This document shows positions 37,114 to 48,672 of a DNA stretch of 64,000 bases, piece after piece. The notes below the pieces were generated by a model that was given only the letters and a program-made list of their open reading frames with translations, was not told the origin of the DNA and ran no database searches. Location of the stretch: positions 434,001 through 498,000 of the forward strand of contig NZ_QEKO01000001.1 in assembly GCF_003096595.1 (NCBI RefSeq), written 5' to 3'. Position numbers and translations under genes: made by a program. The stretch's first letter is position 1. Every line of letters begins with the position of its first letter. This DNA is from Pusillimonas noertemannii. GTDB taxonomy: Bacteria > Pseudomonadota > Gammaproteobacteria > Burkholderiales > Burkholderiaceae_B.

Positions 37114-38880
37114 TCATTCCACCGACAGCACGCACTCGCCCTGATCGGGTTCGGCAAGAACCACCTCGAAGGCTCGCAGCTCATCTCTGCGGAACACATG
37201 GATGGTTGCCGTTTGCCCCGCCTGGTAGGCCGACAGCAAGCGGTCCAGCCCGCCGTCGCGGCTGACGCGCAGGCCGTCAACGGCGACCAGGGTGTCGCCT
37301 GCGGAAAGCCCGCCGCGATGTCCGGCGCCGCCTTCATACACCGTCGCGACCTGCACTTCTTCGTGATTGACGCGAGTGCGGATGTCGAGCGTCGGTATGC
37401 TGGAAGAGGCCTTCCAGTTCAGCGCGATGCCCTGGCTGGCAAACAGCGACTCAAGCGGCACATCGTCGCGGCCGTGGGCATAGCGCTGGATGAAGCCCGA
37501 GGCGTCGACGCCCGTGGCTTCGAGCACCAGTCCGGCCATGGCGTCTTCGGGCACGCCCTTGCCCTGGCCCTGGTAGAAGCGCCTGCCGTAGCGGCGCCAC
37601 ATCAGCCTCATGACGTCGTCGAGCGACTTGGCGCCTCTGGTTTCGCGGCGGATGAGCATGTCCAGCCCCGCAGCCACCAGCGAACCCTTGGTGTAGTAGC
37701 TGACCAGTGCGTTCGGCGAGTTTTCGTCCTGCTTGTAGTAGCGCGTCCAGGCGTCGAAGGAGCTTTCGGCCACCGACTGCTTGTACCGGCCCGGCCCGCG
37801 CCGCACGGCGGTGATCGTCTTGGCCAGGCGGGCCAGGTAGGCTTTCTGGTCTATGGCGCCCGAGCGCATCAGCATCAGGTCGTCGTAGTACGAAGTGAAC
37901 CCCTCGAACACCCAAAGCAGCTGTGTCTGATTCTCGCGCGCGAGATCGTAGGGCGCGAAAGCCGCCGGCTTGATGCGCTTGACGTTCCAGGTATGAAAGT
38001 ACTCGTGGCTGACCAGGCCCAGGAAGTTCTCGTAGGCTTCGCCGGCGTCGGCGCGGCCCACGGTGGGCAGATCGCGGCGCGAAGCCATCAAGGCGGTGCT
38101 GGCGCGATGTTCGAGCCCGCCGTAGCCGTCGCCCACCACCATGGTCATGAATACATAGCGATCAGCCGAATCGAGAAAGGGCGCGCGCAGCGACTCGGGC
38201 TCGAACAGGGCGATCTGCGCTTCGCAGATCTTCTTGACGTCGGCGGCGATGCGCTTGATGTCGAGATTGGGCAGGACGCCGGTGAAGACCAGTTCGTGCT
38301 CGGCGCCGTGCGCCGTGAAGCGGGCGACCTGGGGCATACCCATCTCGACCGGATGGTCGATGAGTGCGTCATAGTCGGGTGCGGAATACAGCCCGAAGCC
38401 ATGCCGCCTGGCCGCCGCGGCGCGGCCGCTTGCCAGCGGAAGGCTGGTGTATACCTTCCAGTTGCGGGCGTGCGCGGGCGGGTACAGGTGCAGCAGGCAG
38501 GGCGCTCGCTCGTGGCCGGTGGGCGAAAGAAAGACGCTGGTGCCGTTGAAGAAGGCGTGGGTTTCGTCCAGGTGCGCGCCGCGCACGGACAGATCCCAGG
38601 CATAGACGATGTATTCCACATGCAGGGGGCCGTTGCAGGGCTCGCACTGCCAGCTGTGGTTGCCGCTTTTGCGCACGGCCACGGGCTTGCCGCCGCTGCG
38701 CGCGCTGATGGTCTCGATCTGGCGCGAGAAGTCGCGCACCAGGTAGCTGCCCGGAATCCAGGCGGGCAGGGTCAGTTGCTGGCCGCGCGCATGAGGGCGG
38801 GGTATGCGCAGCTCGACGCGAAAACGGTGGCCGGCGGGATCGAAGGGCGTTAGGCTGTAAAGTATGGGTTCTGTTTTCAT
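37114..38880 (-). CDS. M61-family metallopeptidase with PDZ domain
   Basis: This is a 588-residue zinc aminopeptidase of the glycyl aminopeptidase family. The N-terminal beta domain starts at residue 1 without a signal peptide. The catalytic domain has the HExxH motif H292-E293-Y-F-H296 (SHEYFHTWNVKR), and a Glu ligand is expected downstream (WVFEGFTSYYDDL). A C-terminal PDZ domain (about 490-575) contains the GGLSAGDTLVAVDGL loop. The role in the cell, presumably peptide turnover, is not established. It is convergent with the oxidoreductase gene and divergent from the enoyl-CoA hydratase gene, 32 bp away. Confidence 0.9.
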   Translation of the reverse strand: MKTEPILYSLTPFDPAGHRFRVELRIPRPHARGQQLTLPAWIPGSYLVRDFSRQIETISARSGGKPVAVRKSGNHSWQCEPCNGPLHVEYIVYAWDLSVRGAHLDETHAFFNGTSVFLSPTGHERAPCLLHLYPPAHARNWKVYTSLPLASGRAAAARRHGFGLYSAPDYDALIDHPVEMGMPQVARFTAHGAEHELVFTGVLPNLDIKRIAADVKKICEAQIALFEPESLRAPFLDSADRYVFMTMVVGDGYGGLEHRASTALMASRRDLPTVGRADAGEAYENFLGLVSHEYFHTWNVKRIKPAAFAPYDLARENQTQLLWVFEGFTSYYDDLMLMRSGAIDQKAYLARLAKTITAVRRGPGRYKQSVAESSFDAWTRYYKQDENSPNALVSYYTKGSLVAAGLDMLIRRETRGAKSLDDVMRLMWRRYGRRFYQGQGKGVPEDAMAGLVLEATGVDASGFIQRYAHGRDDVPLESLFASQGIALNWKASSSIPTLDIRTRVNHEEVQVATVYEGGAGHRGGLSAGDTLVAVDGLRVSRDGGLDRLLSAYQAGQTATIHVFRRDELRAFEVVLAEPDQGECVLSVE

Positions 38881-38912
38881 TCCCCTATATTACTGTGCAA
38901 GAGGAAAAGGGC

Positions 38913-39689
38913 ATGACCGAAGCGTTGGTAAAGATCGAGACCCGTGGCAGGGTAGGGCTGCTTACCTTGAACCGTCCCAAGGTATTGAATGCGTTGAACA
39001 ACCAGGTGGTCGACGAGCTGGCCGAAGCCCTGCGGGCCTTCGACGCCGACGACGGCATCGGCGCCATCGTGATTACCGGCAATGAAAAGGCCTTCGCGGC
39101 GGGCGCCGACATCGCCGCCATGAAAGATTGGTCGTACGCCGATGTGTACAGCCAGGATTACCTGGGCCACAACTGGGAATCGCTGCGCCGCATCCGCAAG
39201 CCCATCATCGCCGCGGTGTCGGGCTATGCGCTGGGCGGCGGCTGCGAGCTCGCCATGCAATGCGACTTCATCATCGCCGCCGACAACGCGCGTTTTGGCC
39301 AGCCCGAAATCAATCTGGGCATCATCCCGGGCTTTGGCGGCACGCAGCGCCTGCCCCGCGCGGTGGGCAAGGCCAAGGCCATGGACATGGTGCTGACCGC
39401 GCGCATGATCAAGGCCGACGAGGCAGAGCGCGCGGGCCTGGTGGCGCGCGTGGTGCCGGCCGAAAAACTGCTCGACGAGGCACTGGAAGCCGCACGCGTC
39501 ATTGCCTCCAAATCGCTGATTTCGGTCATGATGGCCAAAGAGTGCATCAACAGGGCCTACGAAATGCCGCTGAACGAAGGCATGCTGGCCGAGCGCCGCA
39601 ACTTCCATGCGCTATTCTCCACTGAAGACCAGAAAGAAGGCATGGCCGCCTTCATCGAAAAGCGCGAACCCGACTTCAAGCATCGCTGA
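38913..39689 (+). CDS. enoyl-CoA hydratase (crotonase family)
   Basis: This 258-residue enzyme hydrates trans-2-enoyl-CoA esters to 3-hydroxyacyl-CoA in fatty-acid or amino-acid degradation. The oxyanion-hole motifs KAFAAGADIAAM and SGYALGGGCELAM are present, together with both catalytic Glu contexts (GGGCELAMQCD and FGQPEINLGIIPGFGGTQRL). The ATG at 38913, with GAGGAAAAGGG before it, gives the standard length. An in-frame GTG at 38895 is less likely. It is monocistronic between the M61 peptidase and the ATP synthase operon. Confidence 0.93.
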   Translation: MTEALVKIETRGRVGLLTLNRPKVLNALNNQVVDELAEALRAFDADDGIGAIVITGNEKAFAAGADIAAMKDWSYADVYSQDYLGHNWESLRRIRKPIIAAVSGYALGGGCELAMQCDFIIAADNARFGQPEINLGIIPGFGGTQRLPRAVGKAKAMDMVLTARMIKADEAERAGLVARVVPAEKLLDEALEAARVIASKSLISVMMAKECINRAYEMPLNEGMLAERRNFHALFSTEDQKEGMAAFIEKREPDFKHR

Positions 39690-40061
39690 TCGGCAAGGGC
39701 CCGCGAAGATGGCTGCGCGCCCAGGTCGCGGCCGCTCTTCGCCGATTCTTGAGAACCCGTGCGCCGTCGCCCCCGCGGCGCCTGGAAACTGTTGTTTTAC
39801 AAGCTGACAATTTGCTTACTGCCAAAAAATAAAGTTATACTCTACGAGTTTGACGCAACACGCTTTAGCGATGCTGATTCAAAGCCTTTTTGCCTAGTGG
39901 TGGCCTTATGGCTGCCTTACGGTGGCGGGGCGCTGCCCTTGTAGCGGCAGGGCTTTGGCAGGCGAAAGCGGGCTTGAAAAAAGTTGCTTTAAGCGGGTTG
40001 GTACGCAGCGGCGAAAGCGGCGGGCGGTATTCCTGCCCACAAGCGAATACGCGGGGAAAGC
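39690..40061 (+). other. upstream control region of the ATP synthase operon
   Basis: These 372 bases carry no gene I can support. The first 90 bases are GC-rich and lie beyond the hydratase stop. From about 39790 to 39860 the DNA becomes AT-rich and contains a good sigma-70 promoter (listed separately). The remaining 200 bases form a GC-rich leader up to atpI, ending in GGGAAAGC as the ribosome site. Short open frames here have no recognisable product. Confidence 0.6.
39812..39841 (+). promoter_or_regulatory. sigma-70 promoter of the atp operon
   Basis: A TTGCTT -35 (39812-39817) and a TATACT -10 (39836-39841) are separated by 18 bp inside an AT-rich stretch. They lie about 220 bp upstream of atpI. 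No other comparable pair was seen before the operon. Confidence 0.6.
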
Positions 40062-40526
40062 ATGCAAAACAGTGGCGGCGCGCAAGAATCCGGCGCGGGT
40101 CGTCCGGGCCCCGATGCAGCCATCGTGCTTAGCGATGCCGACCGCGAGCGGCTCAGGTACAAGGCGGGACGAGGCTTGCTTCGCGCCCTGGCGGCCCAGG
40201 CTGCTATGGGTTTGGCGGCAGGCGTTATTTCCTGGCTTGTGGCGGGGGTAGAAGCAGGGGCGTCGGCGCTTATCGGGGCGGGTGCCTATTTCATACCCAA
40301 TGCGCTTTTCGCGATGCGGCTGCTCATGGGGTTATTAAGCTCCCGGCAAGCCAGTCCGTTCACTTTTTTCATGGGTGAACTCGTCAAGCTGGGTTCCGCA
40401 GTATTGCTTTTGGCCTTGGCCGCCTATTTGGGCCAAGGCTGGCTGGTGTGGCCTGCCCTGTTGTTCGGGTTGGTCTGCGTGTTGAAGGGTTATGTGCTGT
40501 TGCTGGCGTTTCGCCGCTTGCCATAG
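40062..40526 (+). CDS. atpI: ATP synthase subunit I
   Basis: This is a 154-residue inner-membrane protein at the head of the ATP synthase operon. After a hydrophilic 45-residue N-terminus it has about four hydrophobic segments (LRALAAQAAMGLAAGVISWL, ALIGAGAYFIPNALFAMRLL and two more). AtpI-type proteins help assemble the c-ring. The assignment rests on position and hydropathy more than on strong motifs. Confidence 0.85.
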   Translation: MQNSGGAQESGAGRPGPDAAIVLSDADRERLRYKAGRGLLRALAAQAAMGLAAGVISWLVAGVEAGASALIGAGAYFIPNALFAMRLLMGLLSSRQASPFTFFMGELVKLGSAVLLLALAAYLGQGWLVWPALLFGLVCVLKGYVLLLAFRRLP

Positions 40527-40606
40527 CTTGATGGGTATAAAGTTTTCGGGCGTGGCGTTCTGGCGAATGGCGCGTCCTTGTCATAAGTTTACAGGGTAGG
40601 GTACCA

Positions 40607-41491
40607 ATGGCTGCTGCTAGCAACGCGTCGTCGCCACAGTCTGATTACATTCAGCATCACCTGGTTCACTTGAACAGTCTGGGTGAAAAGCAGACCGCCA
40701 TCGCTGATTTCAGCGTCATCAACTACGACTCGCTTTTCTGGTCCATCCTGATGGGCGCCATCGTCATCTTCGTGCTGTGGCGCGCGGCCAGGTCGGCCAC
40801 GGCGGGAGTGCCCGGGCGCTTCCAGATGGGGGTCGAGATGCTGGTCGGCATGGTGGCCGACGAAGCCAAGTCCATCATCCCCAACGAGACCTCGCGCCGC
40901 TTCGTGGCGCCGCTGGCCCTTACCGTATTCCTGTGGGTCATTCTCATGAATACCCTCGACCTGATCCCGGTCGACCTGCTGGGCTGGGTCTTCATCAAGC
41001 TGGGCCTGGCGGTCGAGCATCACGATCCTCTTTATTATCACCGCATTCTTCCGACGGCCGACCTGAACGTGCCCATGGGCATGTCGCTGGGCGTGCTGGT
41101 GCTTACCCTTTGGTACGGCATCAAGATCAAAGGCGGCGGCGGCTTCGTCAAGGGCCTGTTCACCGCGCCTTTCCACGGGCATGGCGTCGTCGGTCTGCTA
41201 CTGGTTCCCTTCAATCTGCTTTTGAACCTCATGGAGTACGCCGCCAAAACGGTGTCGCTGGGAATGCGGTTGTTCGGCAACATGTTTGCCGGCGAATTGC
41301 TATTCATGCTTATCGCCCTGCTGGGCGGTGCATGGGCCGGATTTAATGGTGCAAGCATCGGCTTGGGTATCGGTCATGTTCTCGCAGGGTCGGTGTGGGC
41401 GATTTTCCACATCCTCATCGTCCTGCTCCAGGCCTATATCTTCATGATGCTGTCCCTCGTCTACGTAGGGTTGGCTCACGAAGACCATTGA
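40607..41491 (+). CDS. atpB: F0F1 ATP synthase subunit a
   Basis: This 294-residue membrane subunit forms the proton half-channels of Fo. The essential Arg lies in [17 protein letters not shown], and the C-terminal helix contains the conserved [20 protein letters not shown]. The length is slightly above the E. coli protein (271). It lies 80 bp after atpI and 111 bp before atpE. Confidence 0.97.
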   Translation: MAAASNASSPQSDYIQHHLVHLNSLGEKQTAIADFSVINYDSLFWSILMGAIVIFVLWRAARSATAGVPGRFQMGVEMLVGMVADEAKSIIPNETSRRFVAPLALTVFLWVILMNTLDLIPVDLLGWVFIKLGLAVEHHDPLYYHRILPTADLNVPMGMSLGVLVLTLWYGIKIKGGGGFVKGLFTAPFHGHGVVGLLLVPFNLLLNLMEYAAKTVSLGMRLFGNMFAGELLFMLIALLGGAWAGFNGASIGLGIGHVLAGSVWAIFHILIVLLQAYIFMMLSLVYVGLAHEDH

Positions 41492-41566
41492 TCGAATTCC
41501 GGTCCGGGGTGGCATTCGTCTCGGCCGGGGCGCAAGGTGTTCTTGCAAAGAAGTTTTCTTTTTTGA

Positions 41567-41845
<279 letters not shown>

Positions 41846-41977
41846 AGCGACCAAGCCCGCATCAATGCGGGTAAGCAGCCGCTTGGCGCGCTTCGCATAC
41901 GAGGCGCTGCCGGCGGCTTGGACATGGTGTCATGCAGCGGGGCTGTCTGGCACAAGTGGTATTAAAGGGAAACGACC

Positions 41978-42448
41978 GTGAATTTAAACGCGACTCTCTT
42001 TTTTCAGATGATCGTGTTTTTCGTGTTGGGCTGGTTTACGATGAAATTCGTATGGCCGCCCCTTACGAAGGCAATGGACGATCGCCGTCAGAAGATCGCC
42101 GACGGCCTTGCGGCCGCCGAAAAGGGCAAGGCCGACCTCGCCCAGGCGCAAGCGCGCATCAATGTGATCGAAGCTGCGGCCAAGACTGAAAATCATTCTC
42201 GCATGCTCGAGGCTGAGAAGCAGGCGGCCGGCATCATCGACGAGGCCCGCCGCGAGGCCGAAGCCGAGAAAGCGCGCATCCTCGCGCAAGCCAAGCAGGA
42301 CGCCGCCCAAGAGGTCCAGCGTGCCCGCGACGGCCTGCGCGCCGACGTGGCGGTTCTGGCGGTCAAGGGTGCAGAGCAGATCCTCCAGCGCGAGGTCGAT
42401 GCACAGGCACACGCCGAGCTGCTGGACCAGCTCAAGGCACAATTGTAA
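41978..42448 (+). CDS. atpF: F0F1 ATP synthase subunit b
   Basis: This 156-residue stator subunit has one N-terminal transmembrane helix (residues about 6-25) and a long charged helix rich in Ala, Glu, Lys and Arg that forms the peripheral stalk. It follows atpE by 132 bp and precedes atpH by 15 bp. Length and pattern are standard. Confidence 0.96.
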   Translation: MNLNATLFFQMIVFFVLGWFTMKFVWPPLTKAMDDRRQKIADGLAAAEKGKADLAQAQARINVIEAAAKTENHSRMLEAEKQAAGIIDEARREAEAEKARILAQAKQDAAQEVQRARDGLRADVAVLAVKGAEQILQREVDAQAHAELLDQLKAQL

Positions 42449-42463
42449 TCATCAGGGCAGGCA

Positions 42464-43003
42464 ATGGCTGAACTATCGACTATCGCAAGACCCTACGCCG
42501 AAGCGCTATTCCAGGCGGCCCGGAACGAAGGCGCCAATCTGGAGTCCTGGTCGGGGCTGCTCAACGAGTTCGCCTCGCTGGCAAAGCTCGAAGACGTACG
42601 AGAAGCACTTACCGACCCGCGCCTGAACGACGCCCAGCGCGTCGAGCTGTTTACAGGTCTGGTCAAATCGCCCGTTTCGGCAACGGCTCGCAACTTCATC
42701 GAATTGCTGGTCGGCAACGACCGTGTGCTGGTCCTGCCCGAAATCGCCGAGCAGTTCGACCTGCTGAAGAACCAACTCGAAGGTACCGCGCTGGCCGAGA
42801 TCACCAGCGCCTTCGCGCTGTCCGACGCTCAAGTGCAAGACCTGGTCGCTGCTCTCGAAAAGAAATTCGGCCTCAAACTCAAGCCGGCCGTCACGGTCGA
42901 CGCCGATCTCATCGGCGGCGTGCGTGTGGTGGTTGGCGACCAAGTACTCGATACTTCTGTGCGGGCCCAGTTGGTCCGCATGCGCGATACGCTGGCCGCC
43001 TAG
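42464..43003 (+). CDS. atpH: F0F1 ATP synthase subunit delta
   Basis: This 179-residue subunit links F1 to the peripheral stalk. The N-terminal helical bundle begins [14 protein letters not shown], and the C-terminal part carries [26 protein letters not shown] with the conserved GG. It is positioned as expected between atpF and atpA. Confidence 0.96.
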   Translation: MAELSTIARPYAEALFQAARNEGANLESWSGLLNEFASLAKLEDVREALTDPRLNDAQRVELFTGLVKSPVSATARNFIELLVGNDRVLVLPEIAEQFDLLKNQLEGTALAEITSAFALSDAQVQDLVAALEKKFGLKLKPAVTVDADLIGGVRVVVGDQVLDTSVRAQLVRMRDTLAA

Positions 43004-43038
43004 GGCGAGCCGGTCAACAGGATTCCAGGAGTCTGAAC

Positions 43039-44580
43039 ATGCAACTTAACCCGTCAGAGATCAGCGAGCTGCTCAAAAGCCGCATCGAAGGCTTGGGCGC
43101 GTCCACCGACGTACGTACGCAAGGCACGGTCGTTTCCGTGACCGACGGAATTACCCGCATCCACGGGCTGTCCGACGTGATGCAGGGCGAAATGCTCGAG
43201 TTCCCCAACAATGTATATGGTCTTGCGCTCAACCTCGAGCGTGATTCCGTCGGCGCCGTTATTTTGGGCGACTACACCGGCGTTTCCGAAGGCGACACGG
43301 TCAAGACCACCGGCCGCATTCTCGAAGTGCCCGTGGGTCCCGAACTGCGCGGCCGCGTGGTCGACGCCCTGGGCGCGCCCATCGACGGCAAGGGCCCGAT
43401 CAACGCCAAAGAAACCGACATCATCGAAAAGGTTGCGCCCGGCGTGATCGCCCGCCAGTCGGTCGACCAGCCGCTGCAAACCGGCACCAAGGCCATCGAC
43501 TCGATGGTGCCTATCGGCCGCGGCCAGCGCGAGCTCATCATCGGCGACCGCCAAACCGGTAAAACCGCCGTCGCGATCGACACCATCATCAGCCAGAAAG
43601 GCAAGAACGTCACTTGCGTGTACGTGGCCATCGGCCAGAAGGCGTCCACCATCAACAACGTGGTGCGCAAGCTCGAAGAGCACGGCGCCATGGAATACAC
43701 CATCGTCGTGGCGGCAGCCGCTTCCGATTCGGCCGCCATGCAATACCTGGCCGCTTACTCGGGCTGCACCATGGGCGAGTACTTCCGCGATCGCGGCGAA
43801 GACGCCCTCATCGTGTATGACGACCTGACCAAGCAGGCCTGGGCCTATCGCCAGGTGTCGCTGCTGCTGCGCCGTCCTCCCGGCCGCGAAGCCTACCCCG
43901 GCGACGTCTTCTACCTGCACTCCCGCCTGCTCGAGCGCGCGGCCCGCGTCAACGCCGACTACGTCGAGCAGTTCACCAAGGGCGCAGTCAAAGGCAAGAC
44001 GGGCTCGCTGACCGCGCTGCCCATCATCGAAACCCAGGCCGGCGACGTGTCCGCCTTCGTTCCGACCAACGTCATCTCCATTACCGACGGCCAGATCTTC
44101 CTGGAAAGCGATCTGTTCAACGCTGGTGTGCGTCCCGCCATCAACGCCGGTATCTCGGTGTCGCGTGTGGGGGGCTCGGCCCAGACCAAGGTCATCAAGA
44201 AGCTGTCCGGCGGTATTCGTACCGACCTGGCCCAGTATCGCGAACTGGCCGCCTTCGCGCAGTTTGCCTCCGACCTCGACGACGCCACGCGGCGCCAGCT
44301 CGAGCGCGGCAAGCGCGTGGTCGAGCTGCTCAAGCAGCCCCAGTACCAGCCGCTGCAGGTCTGGGAACTGGCCGTCTCGCTGTTCAGCGTTACCAAGGGC
44401 TATCTCGACGACCTCGAAGTCGACCAGATCCTGCCCTTCGAGAAGGCGCTGAAAGATTCCCTCAAATCCAAGAACGAAGCCCTGGTGCAGCGTATCGAAG
44501 ACAAGAAGGAACTGTCCAAGGAAGACGAGGCCGAGCTCGCCGCTGCCATTGAAGATTTCAAGAAGCACGGTGCTTTTTAA
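43039..44580 (+). CDS. atpA: F0F1 ATP synthase subunit alpha
   Basis: This 513-residue F1 subunit binds nucleotide non-catalytically. Walker A is GDRQTGKT (residues about 169-176), and the [20 protein letters not shown] region and the [14 protein letters not shown] signature are present. The length equals the E. coli protein. It lies 35 bp after atpH and about 100 bp before atpG. Confidence 0.98.
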   Translation: MQLNPSEISELLKSRIEGLGASTDVRTQGTVVSVTDGITRIHGLSDVMQGEMLEFPNNVYGLALNLERDSVGAVILGDYTGVSEGDTVKTTGRILEVPVGPELRGRVVDALGAPIDGKGPINAKETDIIEKVAPGVIARQSVDQPLQTGTKAIDSMVPIGRGQRELIIGDRQTGKTAVAIDTIISQKGKNVTCVYVAIGQKASTINNVVRKLEEHGAMEYTIVVAAAASDSAAMQYLAAYSGCTMGEYFRDRGEDALIVYDDLTKQAWAYRQVSLLLRRPPGREAYPGDVFYLHSRLLERAARVNADYVEQFTKGAVKGKTGSLTALPIIETQAGDVSAFVPTNVISITDGQIFLESDLFNAGVRPAINAGISVSRVGGSAQTKVIKKLSGGIRTDLAQYRELAAFAQFASDLDDATRRQLERGKRVVELLKQPQYQPLQVWELAVSLFSVTKGYLDDLEVDQILPFEKALKDSLKSKNEALVQRIEDKKELSKEDEAELAAAIEDFKKHGAF

Positions 44581-44680
44581 GTGATTGGCGAGGACTCCCC
44601 GGGCCCGTGCCCCGGTAGTCCAAACGTAATGCGGGCCGGTTTTCATGCCAGCCCGCGACAACGCCCTGACAGGAAGTGCG

Positions 44681-45592
44681 ATGGCCGGAATTAAGGAAAT
44701 TCGAACCAAGATCAAAAGCGTGCAAAACACGCGGAAGATCACCAAAGCCATGGAGATGGTGGCTGCATCCAAGATGCGCAAGGCGCAAGACAGGATGCGG
44801 GCCGGCCGTCCCTATGCAACCAAGGTGCGCGAAATCGCTGCACACCTGATGCAGGCGCATCCCGACTACCATCACGCGTACATGGTTGAACGCAAAGATG
44901 TCAAAGCGGTCGGCGTCGTGCTGGTTACCACCGACAAGGGCCTGTGCGGCGGCCTGAACACCAATATCACCCGTCTGGCTCTGTCCCGCCTGAAAGAGTT
45001 CGAGCAGAAGGGCATCAAGGTGCAGGCCACGGCGCTGGGCAACAAGGGCCTGGGCTTTCTTACCCGCATCGGCGCAGACCTGGTGTCGCACGAAGTGCAG
45101 CTGGGCGATACGCCCAACCTCGAGCGGCTTATCGGCGCCATCAAGGTGCAGCTCGACGACTTCGTCGACGGCAAGATCGACGCCGTGTACCTGGCCACCA
45201 ACCGCTTCGTCAATACCATGAAGCAGGATCCCAGTTTCATCCGGCTGCTGCCTCTGCCCAGCGGCCTGAGCGATCCCTTCCAGTCCGCCGAAGCAGACAA
45301 GGCTCAAGAAGACGCCCAGGTCAAGTCGCAATACGGCTGGGACTACATCTACGAGCCCGATGCAAAATCCGTCATCGACGACCTGTTGCTCCGGTACGTC
45401 GAGGGCCTGGTGTATCAGGCCGTGGCTGAAAACATGGCGTCCGAGCAATCGGCCCGCATGGTCGCCATGAAGGCGGCCTCGGACAACGCCAAGAAGATCA
45501 TCGGCGATCTCGAGCTGGTCTACAACAAGACCCGCCAGGCTGCCATCACGAAAGAAATTTCAGAAATCGTCGGGGGCGCTGCCGCTGTCTAG
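44681..45592 (+). CDS. atpG: F0F1 ATP synthase subunit gamma
   Basis: This 303-residue subunit is the central rotor shaft of F1. The N-terminal helix begins [30 protein letters not shown], and the C-terminal helix ends [21 protein letters not shown], both conserved. The ATG at 44681 has ACAGGAAG before it and is preferred over an in-frame start at 44645. It is slightly longer than the 287-residue E. coli protein. Confidence 0.97.
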   Translation: MAGIKEIRTKIKSVQNTRKITKAMEMVAASKMRKAQDRMRAGRPYATKVREIAAHLMQAHPDYHHAYMVERKDVKAVGVVLVTTDKGLCGGLNTNITRLALSRLKEFEQKGIKVQATALGNKGLGFLTRIGADLVSHEVQLGDTPNLERLIGAIKVQLDDFVDGKIDAVYLATNRFVNTMKQDPSFIRLLPLPSGLSDPFQSAEADKAQEDAQVKSQYGWDYIYEPDAKSVIDDLLLRYVEGLVYQAVAENMASEQSARMVAMKAASDNAKKIIGDLELVYNKTRQAAITKEISEIVGGAAAV

Positions 45593-45629
45593 CAATAGGC
45601 AAACAAGGCATCCCGTCAAAGATATTTAG

Positions 45630-47060
<1,431 letters not shown>

Positions 47061-47072
47061 AAGGGATCAGTT

Positions 47073-47495
47073 ATGGCCAACCTGCATGTCGACGTCGTCA
47101 GCGCAGAAGAATCGATTTTCGCCGGCGAGGCGAAATTCGTGGTGCTGCCTGGCGAGTCGGGCGAACTGGGCATCATGCCCGGGCACACGCCGCTGATTTC
47201 ACGCATACGGCCGGGTACCGTCAAGATCGTCCTGGCCGATAGCGGCGAAGAGGTCAGCGTATTCGTCGCCGGCGGCATTCTTGAAGTGCAGCCCGGCGGG
47301 GTAACGGTATTGTCCGATACGGCCATCCGGGCCGAAGACCTGGACGAAGCCAAGGCCATCAAGGCGCGCGAGCGCGCCGAAGAGGCCCTGCGCAACGCCA
47401 AGGACAAAGCCGACATCGCCGTGGTCGAGGCCGAGCTTGCCATGCTGGCGGCACAGGTCGCGGCGGCGCGCAAGCTGTCCAAGATGCGCCGCTAA
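47073..47495 (+). CDS. atpC: F0F1 ATP synthase subunit epsilon
   Basis: This 140-residue subunit of the central stalk inhibits ATP hydrolysis. The N-terminal beta-sandwich contains [19 protein letters not shown], and the C-terminal helical hairpin ends in the basic KLSKMRR. It is the last gene of the operon and is followed by an intrinsic terminator. Confidence 0.96.
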   Translation: MANLHVDVVSAEESIFAGEAKFVVLPGESGELGIMPGHTPLISRIRPGTVKIVLADSGEEVSVFVAGGILEVQPGGVTVLSDTAIRAEDLDEAKAIKARERAEEALRNAKDKADIAVVEAELAMLAAQVAAARKLSKMRR

Positions 47496-47537
47496 GCGTT
47501 CGCGTCTGGCCGGCCCCGCTCTTGCGGAGCCGTCGCA

Positions 47538-47576
47538 AGAAAAGCCCCTCTGCCTAGGTAGAGGGGCTTTTTCTTT
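47538..47576 (+). terminator. intrinsic terminator of the atp operon, bidirectional
   Basis: The 11 bp inverted repeat AAAGCCCCTCT / AGAGGGGCTTT (47541-47551 and 47560-47570) has an eight-base loop. It is followed by TTCTTT on the plus strand and by TTTTCTT on the minus strand. It separates atpC from the convergent RidA gene and can end transcripts from both sides. Confidence 0.88.
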
Positions 47577-47586
47577 GGGCTGCGGT

Positions 47587-47979
47587 TCAGTTTGTGGCGG
47601 CGGCCGCGGGCAAAGCCGCGATCATCTGTATTTCAACCAGGCTGCCGTGGTGCAGTTCTGGCACGGGCACCACTGTCCGGGCAGGCTTGTGCTGTTCAAA
47701 GAACGAAGCATATACCTCGTTGAAGGCGGGCCAGTTGCCGGTACCGACAATGTAGGCGGTGCATTGCACCACATCGGCAAGGCCGCAGCCCGACCGGGCG
47801 AGTATCTTCTTGCTCTGCTCAAGAACCTGCCCGACCTCGGCCTTGAAATCGTCGGGTTGGCGCGTGGCGGGCAGTACGCCCGATAGAAAGACAAAGCCGT
47901 CGCACACCACCGCGGGTGAATAGTGGCCTGCGGGTGGATTGGCGGGGTTGTCGATAAGGCGCATAGTGGGTTGTTTCAT
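47587..47979 (-). CDS. RidA/YjgF-family protein
   Basis: This is a 130-residue Rid protein. RidA hydrolyses reactive enamine/imine intermediates such as 2-aminoacrylate. The conserved Arg lies in PARTVVPVPELHHGSLVEIQMIA, and the SGVLP segment is present. It is the last gene of the large minus-strand catabolic unit, 36 bp after the CoxG-type gene. Members in catabolic operons (e.g. the 2-aminomuconate deaminase type) act on pathway intermediates, so a nitrogen-containing intermediate is a reasonable inference. An internal ATG five codons in is a possible alternative start. Confidence 0.85.
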   Translation of the reverse strand: MKQPTMRLIDNPANPPAGHYSPAVVCDGFVFLSGVLPATRQPDDFKAEVGQVLEQSKKILARSGCGLADVVQCTAYIVGTGNWPAFNEVYASFFEQHKPARTVVPVPELHHGSLVEIQMIAALPAAAATN

Positions 47980-48015
47980 GTGCGTGGGCCGGAAAAGCCT
48001 GGAAGTGGCGAAGGT

Positions 48016-48669
48016 TCAGGTGGAAAAGGCATACAGGCCCAAGGCGATGGCCAGGACGATGATCGCCGCGGTGGCCCATCGTGCCCCGGGACTGCGCTTC
48101 GGGGATGCCTTGGCGGGGGTGTTTACACGGCCAGGGGTGTCGGCTCGGTCTTTGGCATCGGAAGCGTCCGCCCGTACTTGGGCCGGGTGGGCAATGCCGG
48201 CATCGGCTTCGCCGGCGCCGGGTTCGGCCACAGGCTCGAGTATGGCCTTGAAGCGAGTAAAGAACTGGTCGGCCATCTTCTTTGCCACGCCGTCGATCAG
48301 CCGGGCCCCCACTTGGGCAAGACGGCCGCTTACCGTGGCACCCACCGTGTAGTGCAACACAGTGCCCTCGGGGCTTTCCGACAGATGGACGTTTGCCGTG
48401 CCCTTGCCGGAGCCGGCTGCGCCGCCGGAGCCGTCGAACTGCAGTGTGTATGAGCTTGGCGGAGTGATGTCGGACAGCACCAGCTTGCCGGTAAACCGGG
48501 CCTTGATCGGCCCCACGGTGGCGGTCATGGCGATCTTGTACTGGTTCTGATCGGTAGCTTCGAAGGTGTCGCAGCCGGGGATGCATTGCTGCAGTATCGT
48601 CGGGTCGTTCAATGCAGACCAGACTGTGTCGATGGGCAATGAAAGTGTTTGCTGGCCAGTCAGTTCCAT
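48016..48669 (-). CDS. CoxG-type accessory protein (SRPBCC domain)
   Basis: This is a 217-residue protein with an N-terminal START/Bet v1-like SRPBCC domain of the CO dehydrogenase subunit G family. The domain starts MELTGQQTLSLPIDTVWSAL and includes the IPGCDTFE motif. An Ala/Pro/Asp-rich linker and one C-terminal transmembrane helix (ATAAIIVLAIALGLYAF) follow. In CO dehydrogenase systems CoxG anchors the enzyme to the membrane, and a similar anchoring role for the molybdenum hydroxylase encoded directly upstream is likely. It begins three bases after the [2Fe-2S] subunit gene. Confidence 0.85.
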   Translation of the reverse strand: MELTGQQTLSLPIDTVWSALNDPTILQQCIPGCDTFEATDQNQYKIAMTATVGPIKARFTGKLVLSDITPPSSYTLQFDGSGGAAGSGKGTANVHLSESPEGTVLHYTVGATVSGRLAQVGARLIDGVAKKMADQFFTRFKAILEPVAEPGAGEADAGIAHPAQVRADASDAKDRADTPGRVNTPAKASPKRSPGARWATAAIIVLAIALGLYAFST

Positions 48670-48672
48670 CGG

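Noticed and set aside
37093-38853. A 586-codon plus-strand open frame opposite the M61 peptidase gene
   Set aside because: It mirrors the peptidase reading frame, shows no domain, and its composition is typical of an antisense shadow.
43054-44781. A 575-codon minus-strand open frame opposite atpA
   Set aside because: It is a shadow of atpA with a composition rich in Gly, Asp, His and Leu, and no plausible product.
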